In this document: positions 34,392 through 45,663 of the stretch, in pieces
Numbering within the stretch: position 1 is the stretch's first letter
Layout: the number at the start of each line of letters is the position of its first letter
NCBI GenBank assembly: GCA_016802295.1
Contig: JAESIW010000138.1
Coordinates: forward strand, 3,888,592-3,952,591
Length of the DNA stretch: 64,000 bases
Direction: 5' to 3'
Source: Brachionus rotundiformis
Lineage: Eukaryota > Rotifera > Eurotatoria > Ploima > Brachionidae
Notes under the pieces: model-generated
Told to the model about the DNA's origin: nothing
The model's input: only the letters and a program-made list of their open reading frames with translations
Database searches by the model: none
Program-made: the position numbers and the translations under genes

Positions 34392-36013
34392 ATGAGTGAA
34401 GACTTTGTTGATGTTCCACTAGAAGAATTGAAGCTGAGCAATTGGCTAGTGGAACAATGCAAGCAAATTGGCTACAAGTCACCAACGCCAATTCAGCACA
34501 ATTGTATACCTCGAATCTTAAATGACCAAGATGTAATTGGATGCGCAAAAACTGGTTCTGGCAAAACAGCTGCATTTGCATTACCGATAATACAAAAGTT
34601 ATCTGAGGATCCTTATGGAATATTTGCTTTAATTCTTACACCAACAAGAGAACTTGCTTATCAAATAGCCGATCAATTCAGAATTCTAGGCAAACCGATA
34701 AATATTAAAGATTGTGTTATTACTGGCGGAATCGAGATGACCGAACAAGCAATACAACTAGCAGAAAAGCCTCATATTGTTATCTCTACACCAGGAAGAC
34801 TAGCTGATCATATCGAAAGTGGAACCAATTTTTCTTTGAATAAAATTCAGATGCTGGTGGGTTATATTAAATGTGTATATAATAGATAAATCAATTGATT
34901 CTTGCAAGGTTTTAGATGAAGCTGATAGACTGCTGGAAGATAATTTTGGTGATCAACTGCAGACAATATTTAATGTTTTGCCAAAAAAAAGGCAAACACT
35001 TTTATTCAGTGCAACAATAACAGATACAATCAAAAAGCTTCAAGAATTATCAACCAAAAAACCATTTATATTCGATGCTCAGTCTGAGTGAGTTTTTTTT
35101 TTTAAATATGAATATCAAAATAGATAAACAATTTAATAGTAAGGCAACCGTCGATCAATTGGAACAATTTTATCTTTTGTCTCCAATAAAAGTAAAAGAT
35201 GCATATTTGTTTCATTTATTGAAAGAATTTGTAACATCTAATCCAAAAAGTTCCGTGATTGTTTTTACGAATACATGTCGTAATTGCCAGATATTAGCTT
35301 TGATGGCTAGAAAATTTGGAATGCCATGTGTAGAAATTCACTCTTTGATGAAGCAAAGACTGAGAATTGCATCTTTGTCCCAGTTCAAATCAAGCCAAGC
35401 TAAAATTTTGTTCGCTACCGATGTGGCAAGTAGAGGTCTGGATATACCAACTGTAGATTTGGTTATAAACGAAAATGTGCCATTTGTGCCCAAAGAGTAT
35501 ATACATAGGGTTGGTAGAACCGCCAGGGCTGGTCGCGGAGGAAAGGCCATCACAATAGTGACCCAATATGATATTCCATTGATGCACAAAATTGAAAATA
35601 AAATAAGTAACCCCATAAAAAGTTATAAGAAAAATGGCTATTACTTAATTGATTATTTTTATTAAACAGATCTGAGCTTAAAAGAATATAAATTGAATGA
35701 AAAAGAGATTTTGAAGATTTTAACTGAAGTAGCAGTTACCAGAAGTGAAGCTGAAATAGTATGTTTTTAAATAAAGTTTAAAAATTAAGCTAATTTTATC
35801 TTCTAGAAATTGGATGAAGAAGATTTTGGAGAAAAAGAGAAAATAAATAAAAGAAAAATGCTTTTAATTGAAGGAATTGTAAAACTATCTTAAATTTTTA
35901 ATACGCAAAATATATTCAGATAATTTAAATTTAAGGATGTTGACAATTTAAAAAATGAAAAGAAAAAGTCGAAAATTAAAGAAAAAAAATCCAATAATGA
36001 AAAAATTATTTAA
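34392..36013 (+). CDS. DDX49: DEAD-box ATP-dependent RNA helicase DDX49
   Basis: Six exons (34392-34856, 34909-35087, 35140-35606, 35670-35758, 35807-35878, 35936-36013) give 449 residues. DDX49 (yeast Dbp8) is a nucleolar helicase for ribosomal RNA processing. All helicase motifs are visible: Q motif (YKSPTPIQHNCIP), I (AKTGSGKT), Ia (PTRELAYQI), Ib (TPGR), II (DEAD, formed across the first intron), III (SAT), IV (IVFTNTCRNCQ), V (ATDVASRGLDIP) and VI (YIHRVGRTARAG). DDX49-specific stretches are VKDAYLFHLL, LMKQRLRIASLSQFKSS and VTQYDIPLMHKIE. The C-terminus is Lys-rich (KKKSKIKEKK). Introns are 48-64 nt. A splice-acceptor-like AG sits 4 nt before the start ATG. Confidence 0.96.
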
Positions 36014-36334
36014 TTTTTATCTTTAATAAAAAGTTAAAATGTTAGCTTATTATTCTCTAAAAAGAAAAAGGTTTTAACTCTTACAAAATTATTTTCCGAA
36101 TAAACAAGTACATTTAATTTACATAGACCAAGGATATTATTAATTTTTACATACAAGTTTAAAAGTAAAACTGTTTTTAATTTTTAATCTATGTAATATA
36201 AAAAAATTTAATATTAATTATTATATTTGAAAATTTAATAAAATAAATAATTAAAAAGTTACCAAAAAAAATAAGACTAGTTTACTTCGAATCAGAACTT
36301 AATTTAGCAAATTAAAGTAACAGTAATAACTATT
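36014..36334. other. Short intergenic spacer
   Basis: About 320 nt of A/T-rich DNA between DDX49 and the C15orf61 homologue. No gene seen. Confidence 0.5.
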
Positions 36335-36832
36335 ATGATTTATTTAATAATTCAGAAATTTTTTCCAAAAAATTTACCAAAAGCGTCGGAAGTTCTAAAT
36401 TGTTATTTAAAGCAGCAGAATTTTCCACCTTGGACATCTTATTTCGTGAAACAAAAGAATGTAATAAATGATCAATATAAAGAAACCTATTTTATTAACA
36501 GAATAGAAGGACATGAATATTTGATATTAAGAACAGGTTGCTTTCCTTTTATCAAGTATCATTGCACTAGATTGAATGAAAAGGACAAAAAATATTTAGA
36601 TGAAAAATTTGTTCATTTTCAGAATTCATTTTTTCGTGTTATAAAGATCATTAATTTAGGTAATTTGAATATGATTTGATTTAATCAATCTTTAATTTCT
36701 TTAGGAATACCAACTCTTGCCTATGGGACGATTGGTCAATGTTTGATTACCCACACTGACAAAGTACAAACATCCAAAGGAATAGTAAAAATATACTTTT
36801 TAATTAAGGAAAATAAAAATTCACTATTTTAA
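36335..36832 (+). CDS. C15orf61-like conserved protein
   Basis: Two exons (36335-36659 and 36705-36832) give 150 residues, near the size of the vertebrate protein. The conserved core is well preserved: WTSYFVKQKNVINDQYKETY, EYLILRTGCFPFIKYHCTR, FFRVIKIINLGIPTLAYGTI and VQTSKGIVKIYFLIKE. The protein family is widespread in animals with no established function; the N-terminus (LIIQKFFPKNLPKASEVL) could be a mitochondrial or secretory leader but this is not clear. The start is the only suitable ATG after upstream stops. Confidence 0.85.
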
Positions 36833-38115
36833 AATTACTTATATTCGTTTTTGATTATTTATAACCTTCATTAATAAAGAATTCAATTATAAAATCTTCA
36901 CGATTATCATAGGAATTGCATATCGTGAGAATTTATTCTCTGAATTCGCCATAGAAACATGAACAATTGGACTTGGTCAAGTTTCAAGCGTCAACCGGCC
37001 TAGGAATATGTCAAAAGCATTCATTTTTTATATTTTATTTTACTTAACACTACAATAATAAAAATTTATTGATAAATAATTTAATTAATTGAAATTATCT
37101 TTTTTCTATTAACAAACTTTTTTTATTAAATTGATATTTGTTTAAATTAATTGAAAAAAAATAAAGTGAGAACTTAATTTTCAAAAATAATAATTCAATG
37201 ACTTTTTTAATTTGAATTCCTAGGGCTAAATATTGGAACAGTTTTTTTTGGAGAAAATAAGCGATTTGAATAAGGAAATGCAATAAATGGATTAAACTGC
37301 TTTTTTAATATTAATATCAAAGATAAGTATAAAAATATTTTATTAAAAACGACTTGTCTTCTTTTGTAGATTTTGTCGTTTGCGAGTTTAATGTTTTTCA
37401 AGATAAATAAACATGAAAAACATGAATGTACCTTCTCGCTATGTTTTACTTTGAGTCATTTAACCACTTTTCCATGTTGAAAATATTGAAATTTTGGAAG
37501 TTTATTAACGTTACTAATTGGATCTTGAACAATTAAACAAAATTTATTGCCAACCGGGTTACCAAATAGTCTTGATATTATTAGTTTTTTTCCCAAAACG
37601 TAACCACTTATGTAAATCTTTATTACAATTGTAGTTAAAGAAAAATTTTTTGTTTTAAATTATTTTTTCGACTGAACCTACAGCTTAACTGATACAAAAT
37701 AGATAAAATTGTATAAACAGTTGTAAATTTTGTTATTAAGGTTTCGATGCTAGTTCAGATATCATGGAAATTCGATTTTTTAATAGCATTTTTTTAATTG
37801 ACATTAATCTAAAAATTAGATTAATATTTATCTATTACACTAAATATTCCTCTAAATGTCTTTTATTTAATTAGTTGAATCATAAAATTATTTAAGTGTG
37901 GTATTCTCAAGAGAATATAAATTTTCCAAATCTATCTAAAGGCAGCATATTAAAATATGGTGATATTTTCCTATCTTATATTATTAGGATAACGTGGGCT
38001 ATAAGTATCCTAATTTTTAAGAAAATAGGAATATATATTTCTATTGTATTAAATAAAAAAACTTTTATATTAAAATTATTTATTTGAAATTAATGGATAA
38101 TTTAAATCAAAAAGA
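36833..38115. other. Intergenic, no gene; one hairpin
   Basis: A 1.3-kb A/T-rich spacer. The notable structure is an imperfect hairpin at about 37960-38035; a smaller ATTAATCTAA/TTAGATTAAT pair lies at 37803-37825. Confidence 0.45.
37960..38035. repeat. Imperfect hairpin, ~33-nt arms
   Basis: ATTTTCCTATCTTATATTAT followed by TAGGATA pairs with TATCCTAATTTTTAAGAAAA followed by TAGGAATAT across a short loop. It lies about 80 nt past the stop codon of the minus-strand RA-like gene, so it may fold in that transcript's 3' region. Confidence 0.55.
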
Positions 38116-38610
38116 CTATACTTCAGTGTCAAATTGTGATTGAGGTTGATCTTCTACAAGCTCCAGAGTTGCTAAATAATCATCAAGGAGATCAATATAA
38201 ATTTGTCTTTCATGGATGTAAAAGTCGAAGCTTTTAATCAATTTTTCCAAAGAGGTAAAAGTTTCATCCTCTTTGAAAACACTTTTCTTTTTTGAAAAAG
38301 ATTGGAGTGATTTTTTCGACCGCATCAAATAAATAATTTTTAGATTTTCACTAAATTGATCCATATCTTGGTAAATTTTGCGAATCTCCTCTTTAACTTT
38401 TTTTTTGGATTCCATTACATTTTCCACGCCGTTTACACATTGACAAATAACATAATCATCGCATGTTTTTTGCTTTTTAGACTCATCTGAAAGTTTGGTT
38501 ACCAAAATAGCTTTAATCAAGTCCTCAAATGTAGTTTTATCTTCTAATCCGGTCATTAATTTGACTGAATTTTTATAAACTATTTTAACATGAGATAATT
38601 TAGGTTCCAT
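38116..38610 (-). CDS. Small protein with Ras-association-like domain (RASSF N-terminal type)
   Basis: Intronless, 164 residues. The first ~100 residues read like the ubiquitin-fold RA domain of RASSF7-10: VKIVYKNSVKLMTGLEDKTT, then a DLIKAIL helix, DYVICQCVNGVENVM, a basic helix and NLKIIYLMRSKKSL. The C-terminal ~55 residues are acidic and helical. RASSF proteins are adaptors in Ras/Hippo signalling and centrosome control, but this one is shorter and lacks their long coiled coil. Start MEPKLSHV is the first ATG. The family assignment is by eye and tentative. Confidence 0.55.
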   Translation of the reverse strand: MEPKLSHVKIVYKNSVKLMTGLEDKTTFEDLIKAILVTKLSDESKKQKTCDDYVICQCVNGVENVMESKKKVKEEIRKIYQDMDQFSENLKIIYLMRSKKSLQSFSKKKSVFKEDETFTSLEKLIKSFDFYIHERQIYIDLLDDYLATLELVEDQPQSQFDTEV

Positions 38611-39802
38611 TTGACTGAATTCTTGATTGGGAATTTTTTAATTAATTTATAGATAAGAATTTTCATACAGCATCGATTAATGTCAATAAAATTTAAATTT
38701 AACAACTACATGTATTATCGCTTCATCAGATTACTGAGAAAAGTTTAATCTGTTACTAATTAGTAACCATTGATTATTAACACTTTTTAAAAGCTGGTCT
38801 TTCGATTTTACAAAAGATAATTTTTTATGAGATGGTCTATTTTAATTGAACATTAGCGCTCTAAGTTTATAACTGTGAAGAGCATTTGAGATTAGATTTT
38901 GTTATTGAAAAACAACGCCATTGAATTCTATCAATTTTTAGATAAAAAATTTTATCGGTAAATTTAATACATTAAAGAATGTTAACATTTAAAAATAAAT
39001 TTTTTCTTAGATAAATGCCAAAATTATTATTCTTGACTTTTAAACTTTTTTGATGAACTAGTCTGATTATAGCAGTACATGATCATGGTGTCGTAAATCA
39101 AAAATGTGTTTTATTTTTTTAATTTGTTTTAAGAAAATAATTCAATACATCATTTTTAAAAATAATCTTGTTTTTATATTTATTTGAATATATTTTTTTA
39201 AAATAGTTTGAAGAAATAAATTAATTTTCAAAATATTCTTTTTAAATATTTAAAAAAAGAGCTATGATATTTCTTGATCTATTTTTATTTAACATTATTT
39301 CTAGATTAAGTATCACATTTATCTTTAAAAATTATATTTAATTTTTTGAAAAAAGAAATCTATTAGGCGAACTTTTATCTTGAGTGCCTGGAGAACAAAT
39401 AATCAAAATTGTGATGAAAACAATAACATTAAAAGAAATTTCCAACTCATTAAAAAATCCTAATATTAAATTGATAATATTTGCTTCGAAATTCTTACTA
39501 TATATTATTTATATTAAATAAAATTCGACCCAACAAGCTTATTAAAACAATATTTTTCTTTACTCAACTTAAAACGAAATTGATAATACAACAGTTTATA
39601 AAAATAATTGTGCTAAATTTACCAGGAAACATGATCTTTAAAATCAAACCAAAGAATAAGAATTAAAAGTGAAGCGTTAAGTTATAATTAAGATATTTTT
39701 TAACCTTTAAAGAACTAATTAAAATAAAAAAAAGATATCTAGCTAAATGTTCAAATTTCAAATTAATATCAAAAGTTATTTTATTCGAAATTCAAATGAA
39801 AA
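38611..39802. other. Intergenic, no gene recognised
   Basis: A 1.2-kb A/T-rich divergent spacer between the RA-like gene (-) and the membrane-anchored protease (+); it should contain both promoters. The open stretch at 39481-39666 looks like chance. Confidence 0.45.
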
Positions 39803-40876
39803 ATGAATTCACCTGGCACAGAAATAAATCATTCATTACTAAGAAAAAGCGAAAAACCAAAGACAAATAAAAAAAAGTATTTTTTAATACTAATATCTAT
39901 TTGTTTGGTTATTTTAGCCACAATTGCCATGCTTATTTACTTTGACCAAAGTTCCAATGACCTTGAAATTGAATTTAACTGGGAAGACTGTGGTCAAACA
40001 TGGCATAAACCAAGCATAGATTTTTCCAAATTTGAGTACACCAATCGACACAAGCGGATCATTGGCGGCGAGGACTCGGTCAAAAATTCGTGGCCATTTC
40101 TGGTCTCAATTCGACTGATGGCCAATAAAAGCTACCATGTATGTGGTGGAAATCTAATATCGGAAATGCATGTTCTCACTGCGGCTCATTGCTTATGGCT
40201 CTTCTTCAAGCCATTGAATTATAACTTAACTTTGGTTTTGAGCATGGTTGAAGTTCATGTGGGAATTCACGACCACGAAACAGATCCCATGGACTTAACT
40301 AACGAAAATATTTACAAAATAGACATATTTAACTGGCACCCTGATTTCAATCAGGAAAATTATTCCCTTTACAATGATTTAGCTATTATTAAACTGAGAA
40401 GAAAGGTGAAAATAAATAGACCTGAGGTCAATTTGATTTGTTTACCTTTTGAAGAGCACACAGTGGAACATAACCTAAAATTTGACGATTGGGTTGTGGC
40501 AATCGGATGGGGAACATATTCCGAAGATTATGATCATTCAAACTATTTTAAAAATTCTCTGCAGCAAGCAGTCTTCAAGGTCCAAAAGCAAGACAGCTTG
40601 TACTGCAACACAGGGATGATTGGCGATAAATGGGACAAAGAAAAGACTGTTTGTGCATACGACGAAACTCAAACGCCAAAGAGTACCTGCTTCGGGGACT
40701 CAGGTGGACCAGTGCTTGCCTATAGAAACCATAAATGGTATCTGTTTGGCATAATTTCATTTGGAAACGATGTTTCAAACAATACAATGAGAAAATGTAA
40801 TGGCTCACAGCCATTCTATTTTATGAATGTCACAGCTTATTCCGATTGGATTATTGAGACTTTAAAAATTTTATGA
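39803..40876 (+). CDS. Type II membrane-anchored serine protease (S1A)
   Basis: Intronless, 357 residues. A Lys-rich cytoplasmic N-terminus is followed by one signal-anchor helix (YFLILISICLVILATIAMLI, about 26-46), a short stem with CGQTW, then the activation site RHKRIIGGED. The catalytic triad is complete: LTAAHC, NDLAIIKLR and CFGDSGGPV. The residue six before the catalytic Ser is Ser (KSTCFGDS), which predicts a chymotrypsin-like rather than trypsin-like pocket. The Cys in the stem probably disulfide-links to the catalytic domain. The protein ends SDWIIETLKIL, as S1A domains do. Unlike the protease near 1-2 kb it has no introns. Likely a cell-surface or shed protease; substrate unknown. 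Confidence 0.9.
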   Translation: MNSPGTEINHSLLRKSEKPKTNKKKYFLILISICLVILATIAMLIYFDQSSNDLEIEFNWEDCGQTWHKPSIDFSKFEYTNRHKRIIGGEDSVKNSWPFLVSIRLMANKSYHVCGGNLISEMHVLTAAHCLWLFFKPLNYNLTLVLSMVEVHVGIHDHETDPMDLTNENIYKIDIFNWHPDFNQENYSLYNDLAIIKLRRKVKINRPEVNLICLPFEEHTVEHNLKFDDWVVAIGWGTYSEDYDHSNYFKNSLQQAVFKVQKQDSLYCNTGMIGDKWDKEKTVCAYDETQTPKSTCFGDSGGPVLAYRNHKWYLFGIISFGNDVSNNTMRKCNGSQPFYFMNVTAYSDWIIETLKIL

Positions 40877-42766
40877 ATTTATAAAAAATGTATATTATTA
40901 TGTTTAGTTATTTTAAATTTTTTTAAAATAAAATTTTCAAATAAATATCCTATGCTGAGTCCAGACTTGTCTATTGATTGAAAAAAAATTAATTTAAAAG
41001 ATTTAATCAGGCGAGATAATTGTTAGGTTTCGCTATTTTTGAATAGAATTATGAGCTTTTGTTATGGATATTTCTTAGATTCAGAGTTTATAGCCAAATT
41101 ATTTAATAATATTAAAATAGGATTATATTTATCGAGCTTAGTCATCATACTCTTGAATTCAAAATTAATTATTTATTTTCAAAAAGGCTTCTTTTAACAA
41201 AAATTTTAAATATTTTTTTTTACTTAAAAATTTTAAATTAAAATCAAAATTGTTGTCTAATTAGCAATTTAAAAATATTCACAGAGTCAAATTTTCAGTG
41301 TTTACTTTATTTTCAAAAAAAATTATTAAATTTAGATTTTTGTTTACTGTTACCTATGTAAAAACTAAATAACCATAAAACATATTAAAACATTTGAAAA
41401 TATGCGATAGCGATTATTTACTCGTTTCCTGATACAATGAAATAAAAATTAATTGAAATATTTAATCAAATTAAATATTTGATTACCCCAGACTTTTTTT
41501 CAAATCGAGGAAAATTTAGAAATTTGAATTTTCCTATTTATTGTGAAAAGTAAAAACATTTAATTTTTTTTGATAAAATTTGCTTACATAAAAAATATAG
41601 ACCCCGTAGCGTTTGGGAATTTTAATTATTAAATAAACTTAATTTTAGATTTTTATTATTTTTAAGAGTTAAGTAGCTTAGAAGACTACTCGTTGTTCCA
41701 TTTAGAGTTTTGAAAAATCAAACTAGTTGATCTAAGTTTTAAAAATTAGTTAAAATAAACATAGTTAAAATTAGTAAATCCTTGGTACGATCGATCTCGA
41801 AATTAAAAAAGATTAATTAAGTGCTTTTGAATTTCTATCGATCTGGAAAGAGCTTTCAAAGCCAATTAGGTTAAGCAAACTTAGCAACTAACATAAATAA
41901 CTCTTCCCTTAAAATCTTGATATTTTTCAATCAGGAAATGTAAATTTAATTAGGCAAAAAAAAAGTTTTCTAGCCAAATTCTCAATTAGGTATTGTCTAA
42001 AAAGTGGAATAAAAATTTCGTGATCAGTAATAAGGATACTGATCTATTAAAGGTTTTTTTGGACTAGAAAGAGTCTAAGACCAACTGGGTCAGTATTGAA
42101 TTTTAGGTTAACTATTTAATGTGAATACTAGAAAAAATTTTTAATTGTTAAAAAAGTTTACATTCTGAGAACACGGTTGTTTAGCAAATAAACAAAAGCT
42201 ATAATAATAAATAGTAAAAAGACTTAATAGTGTTTTGTTTTGCTTAAAATTATCATCAAAATTTTCAAGAATTAAAAATTGCTTGAAAGGATTTGTCAGG
42301 AGCATAGAAATAAATTTACCTTTATTGTTTGGATTTTGTGAATCACTAAGTCATAATTGTTTTTATGTAAAGCAACTCTTGTAGCATTATTTTTTATTTT
42401 ATAAATAACAAGTAGTTGACTGACTATACTTGAAGATTTTATGTTTAATAGTAAGCTAATTAAGTGCTAATTTACCAAGTATCCAAGTAATGCATTGTGA
42501 TTTACACAATTTGACCAAGTTGATTTTTAAATTTAGTTCAATTGGGCAAAAATTGAACAAGAGCTCTGAAAATAGTAAATTTCCTTTATTTTTCCAACCA
42601 TTTTAATTACCGGTACACAAGTTATTTGCTCACCAAGTTTTCTTCATATTAAATTGCTATTTTTTGTTTAATTAGTTAAAAAAAGATTTCATACCATTTA
42701 TGAAAATGAAATGAGTTAAATGAGTTTTTTTTATTCAATTTTTAGAATAGAATTTATGTGAATAAA
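40877..42766. other. Intergenic, no gene recognised
   Basis: A 1.9-kb A/T-rich spacer without recognisable coding or mobile-element sequence. A splice-acceptor-like TTTTTAG ends at 42745, before the next gene's ATG. Confidence 0.45.
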
Positions 42767-45663
42767 ATGACCATGGCCATATCAGAGGAAGACAACCAAA
42801 TAGTTCGTAGTATGATACGAAAAAATATCCTGTCATTGATAGACGAAAAAAAAGAAGAATATGAAAATCGAAAAGTTTTCTTAACCCAGTTCAATGACAA
42901 GTAACTTAGAAAATCAAACCAGAATAGATCTAGCCTTTAAATTTGTAGAGAGGAGGACGAAGGGACAACCGAGATACAGACACTAAACACTGGCAAGACC
43001 GGGGTACTCAAAGAAGGACTAGAGTTCAAATTGCAGCGCAATATTCTGGCAAAGTACCGATACGACGAAGATAAAGTAAAACAGGAATTGGCATCTAAAC
43101 GAAAACAGTTTGAGAATCGGATCAATGTGTGCCAAGATAGACACGCTCAATTGCTGGTCAAACAGGAAAAAAACCAACAATTGATCAGACAATATTCACA
43201 GTTTATTAACGAAAAAGAAACTATACGAAAAAGAGCCATAGCTAAATACCAAACAGAGCTTAAACTTCGCTTACAAAAGATGCTCGAGTATGATCTTTTG
43301 GTCAAGCAATTGGAAGAAGTAAAACAAAATCATCAAGCTTCTACCAAAAAAGTCGAAAAGAACAAGAAATATAAAGAATTTTTGTCCAAAGTAATAGACA
43401 TGCTTCCAGAAAGTACTTTTAAACTTTGTATTTTACTACTGAAACCATTTTTTTATGTGCTTAGATTATCTGGAAGCTGGCGAATCCAAATATACTAGTC
43501 TTATGATGCGGCATCAAACTCTTTACGACACCAATCTTGACTTGTTTGAAAATTTAATAGCCAATTCTGATAAATTAAAAGAGCTAAGAACTGAATATGA
43601 GCGATTAATAATTGACCACAATTCCAGCAAGATGACAATAAATAGTAAGCTAAGTGAACTGATGCAAATCAAGGAACAGATTCAATTAAAAAACTCAAGA
43701 GCTGAAGAAGCATTGATGAAAGATGGTGATAAAAAACGGGAACGAGTAAGATCTAGTTTAAGCTTATTGTTTAAAATTTGTTTTTTAATTGCTGCTTATA
43801 AGTACAATTTTCGACAAAAAATAGAACTAAGATTATATTTTTTTTTCTAAACAAAAACTTTTTTAAAAAAATGAGAAAAATTTATTTTAAAAAAACGATT
43901 CATTCATATATTTAAAAAAAATTATTTTAAAATTGTACTTAAAACTATGACATCTATTTTTATTATTAAAATTTTTTGTATTAAATCAAAAGAAAGCTTA
44001 AGTCTTGTGATTAAAACTGAGAAATTTCTAAAAACCCAAAAAATATATGAAAATTTAACTAGTTGAATGTTTACAAAGAGTTTACGAAAATTTTTCCTAA
44101 ATGTGTCAAAAATTTTCAATTAGTATCGGATTAATTTTTATCTTTTATTAATTTAAACTTAAAATTTAAATTAAATGATGTAAATATATAGAAGCCACAA
44201 GAACCAAGATATATTTTAAATTTTAGTTATTTATATGAAATTTGACTTTTACTAAGATTGAATACACAAATACAAAATTAAACCAGAATGTAAAAAGCAA
44301 TTTTAAAATTACGTAATAATATACTCTCTTAAACTGAGATTATATTAAATTAAATAAAATTATGTTTAATTTGTTAAGAAGCAATAAAATTTTTTTAAAA
44401 AAGATATCATTTATAAAAGTAATTTACTAATAAATCAAAAATTTAGCTTTTTAATCAAAAGATTTCATAAGAAATCCTTTTTAAATTTTAATTAAATTTT
44501 ATTTATAAAAAAGTATACTTATTAAATAGATTAGACTGAATTGAGAATAAATAACACAGTTGTTGAACAATAATGAAATAAAGTAGCAGTTTAATGAAAA
44601 TTAATACAGTTAGAATTGAAAAAGCCCAAAGATTTAGTTTCTTTTTTGAAATTTAAAATATCACTTAAGCAATTTACTTGTTAAGCTTTTTTGTTTGGAT
44701 CATCTGAGCTCAAATGCTGGTAAAAGTAATTAAATTGGTCTTGGATTTATAAACCTTTTGTTCTTGAATTTTTCCTATCTTGTTCCTACCTGAAGATTAA
44801 CATTCTTTATTTAAAAAATGTGTCATGTCAATCTAAATTGACTCAAATAAGTTTAAATTTTGACAAGATACCAGTATCCAGATTAAGACAAAGAGTATTT
44901 AATAAGAATTAGTAATATGCAAATTCTAAGATTTATTAAACTTGGTAAATTATTATATGAAACTTGGTATTGGTACCGCAAGTTTTTTTGAGATAATTTT
45001 GTCTTATTTAGGAATTTATTAAATTCAAATCTTTTTTGGACTGTTTTTAATCAAAGCTTCTGGAAAAAATTTTATCTTAATATCAGAAACTTAGTACGCC
45101 CAAATACCAATGTGTTCAATTAACGAAATAATATTTGATATTTAGTTCGTAGTTAAACAATATCAACTATAAAAGAATTTTTATTGCCAATAATTATCGG
45201 AGATTGCTTCCTTTTCCTAATTTTTGGGTCAAAAAAGGCTTCATTTCTAATCATTTTAACTTAAAATTATTTATTACATTTAATTTTTTTATTTTTTTTT
45301 TAAAAATCATATTTCAACTTATTTGAATAGATAAATAAATTACTATTTAAACATATTAAAATTATCGAATATATTTTTGAATATATCTTTTTAAGGTATT
45401 AGACATGTCGAGAATAATGTGGGGTATAGACAACTTAGCTGAAAAATCATATGATAAAAGAAGATACAGCAACAAACCTTTGGAAACAATGAGTGCTCTT
45501 GAAAAATTAGATGTCATAAAAGTAAATTAATTGACATTTTTTATAAAAAATGAAAATTTATCGTCTATGAAAGGACTATTTAATAAAAACGAAAGATATC
45601 TACAAAACGGTCAAGGAAAAAACAAGTCAAAGTGCCACAATGGAACAAGAAAAATTTGACTAA
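42767..45663 (+). CDS. CCDC42/CFAP73-like ciliary coiled-coil protein
   Basis: Five exons (42767-42900, 42949-43412, 43465-43745, 45396-45521, 45574-45663) join in phase to 364 residues. The protein is almost all coiled coil, with the DUF4200 pattern in exon 2 (KQELASKRKQFENRINVCQD, QLLVKQEKNQQLIRQYSQF, KKVEKNKKYKEFLSKVIDML) and YTSLMMRHQTLYDTN in exon 3. The last two exons give the CCDC42-type end: MSRIMWGIDNLAEKSYDKRR and LEKLDVIKDYLIKTKDIYKT. Members act in cilia and flagella (axoneme, sperm tail, basal body). Intron 3 is about 1.65 kb, against about 50 nt for the others, and shows no gene. The start ATG is chosen as the first in frame after a TTTTTAG acceptor-like site. Confidence 0.85.

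Noticed and set aside
39481..39666. 61-codon ORF rich in Ile/Lys/Phe
   Set aside because: Composition is that of translated A/T-rich noise, with no ATG start.
43922..44119. Minus-strand ORF in the long CCDC42-like intron
   Set aside because: Low-complexity translation with no domain or conserved neighbour.
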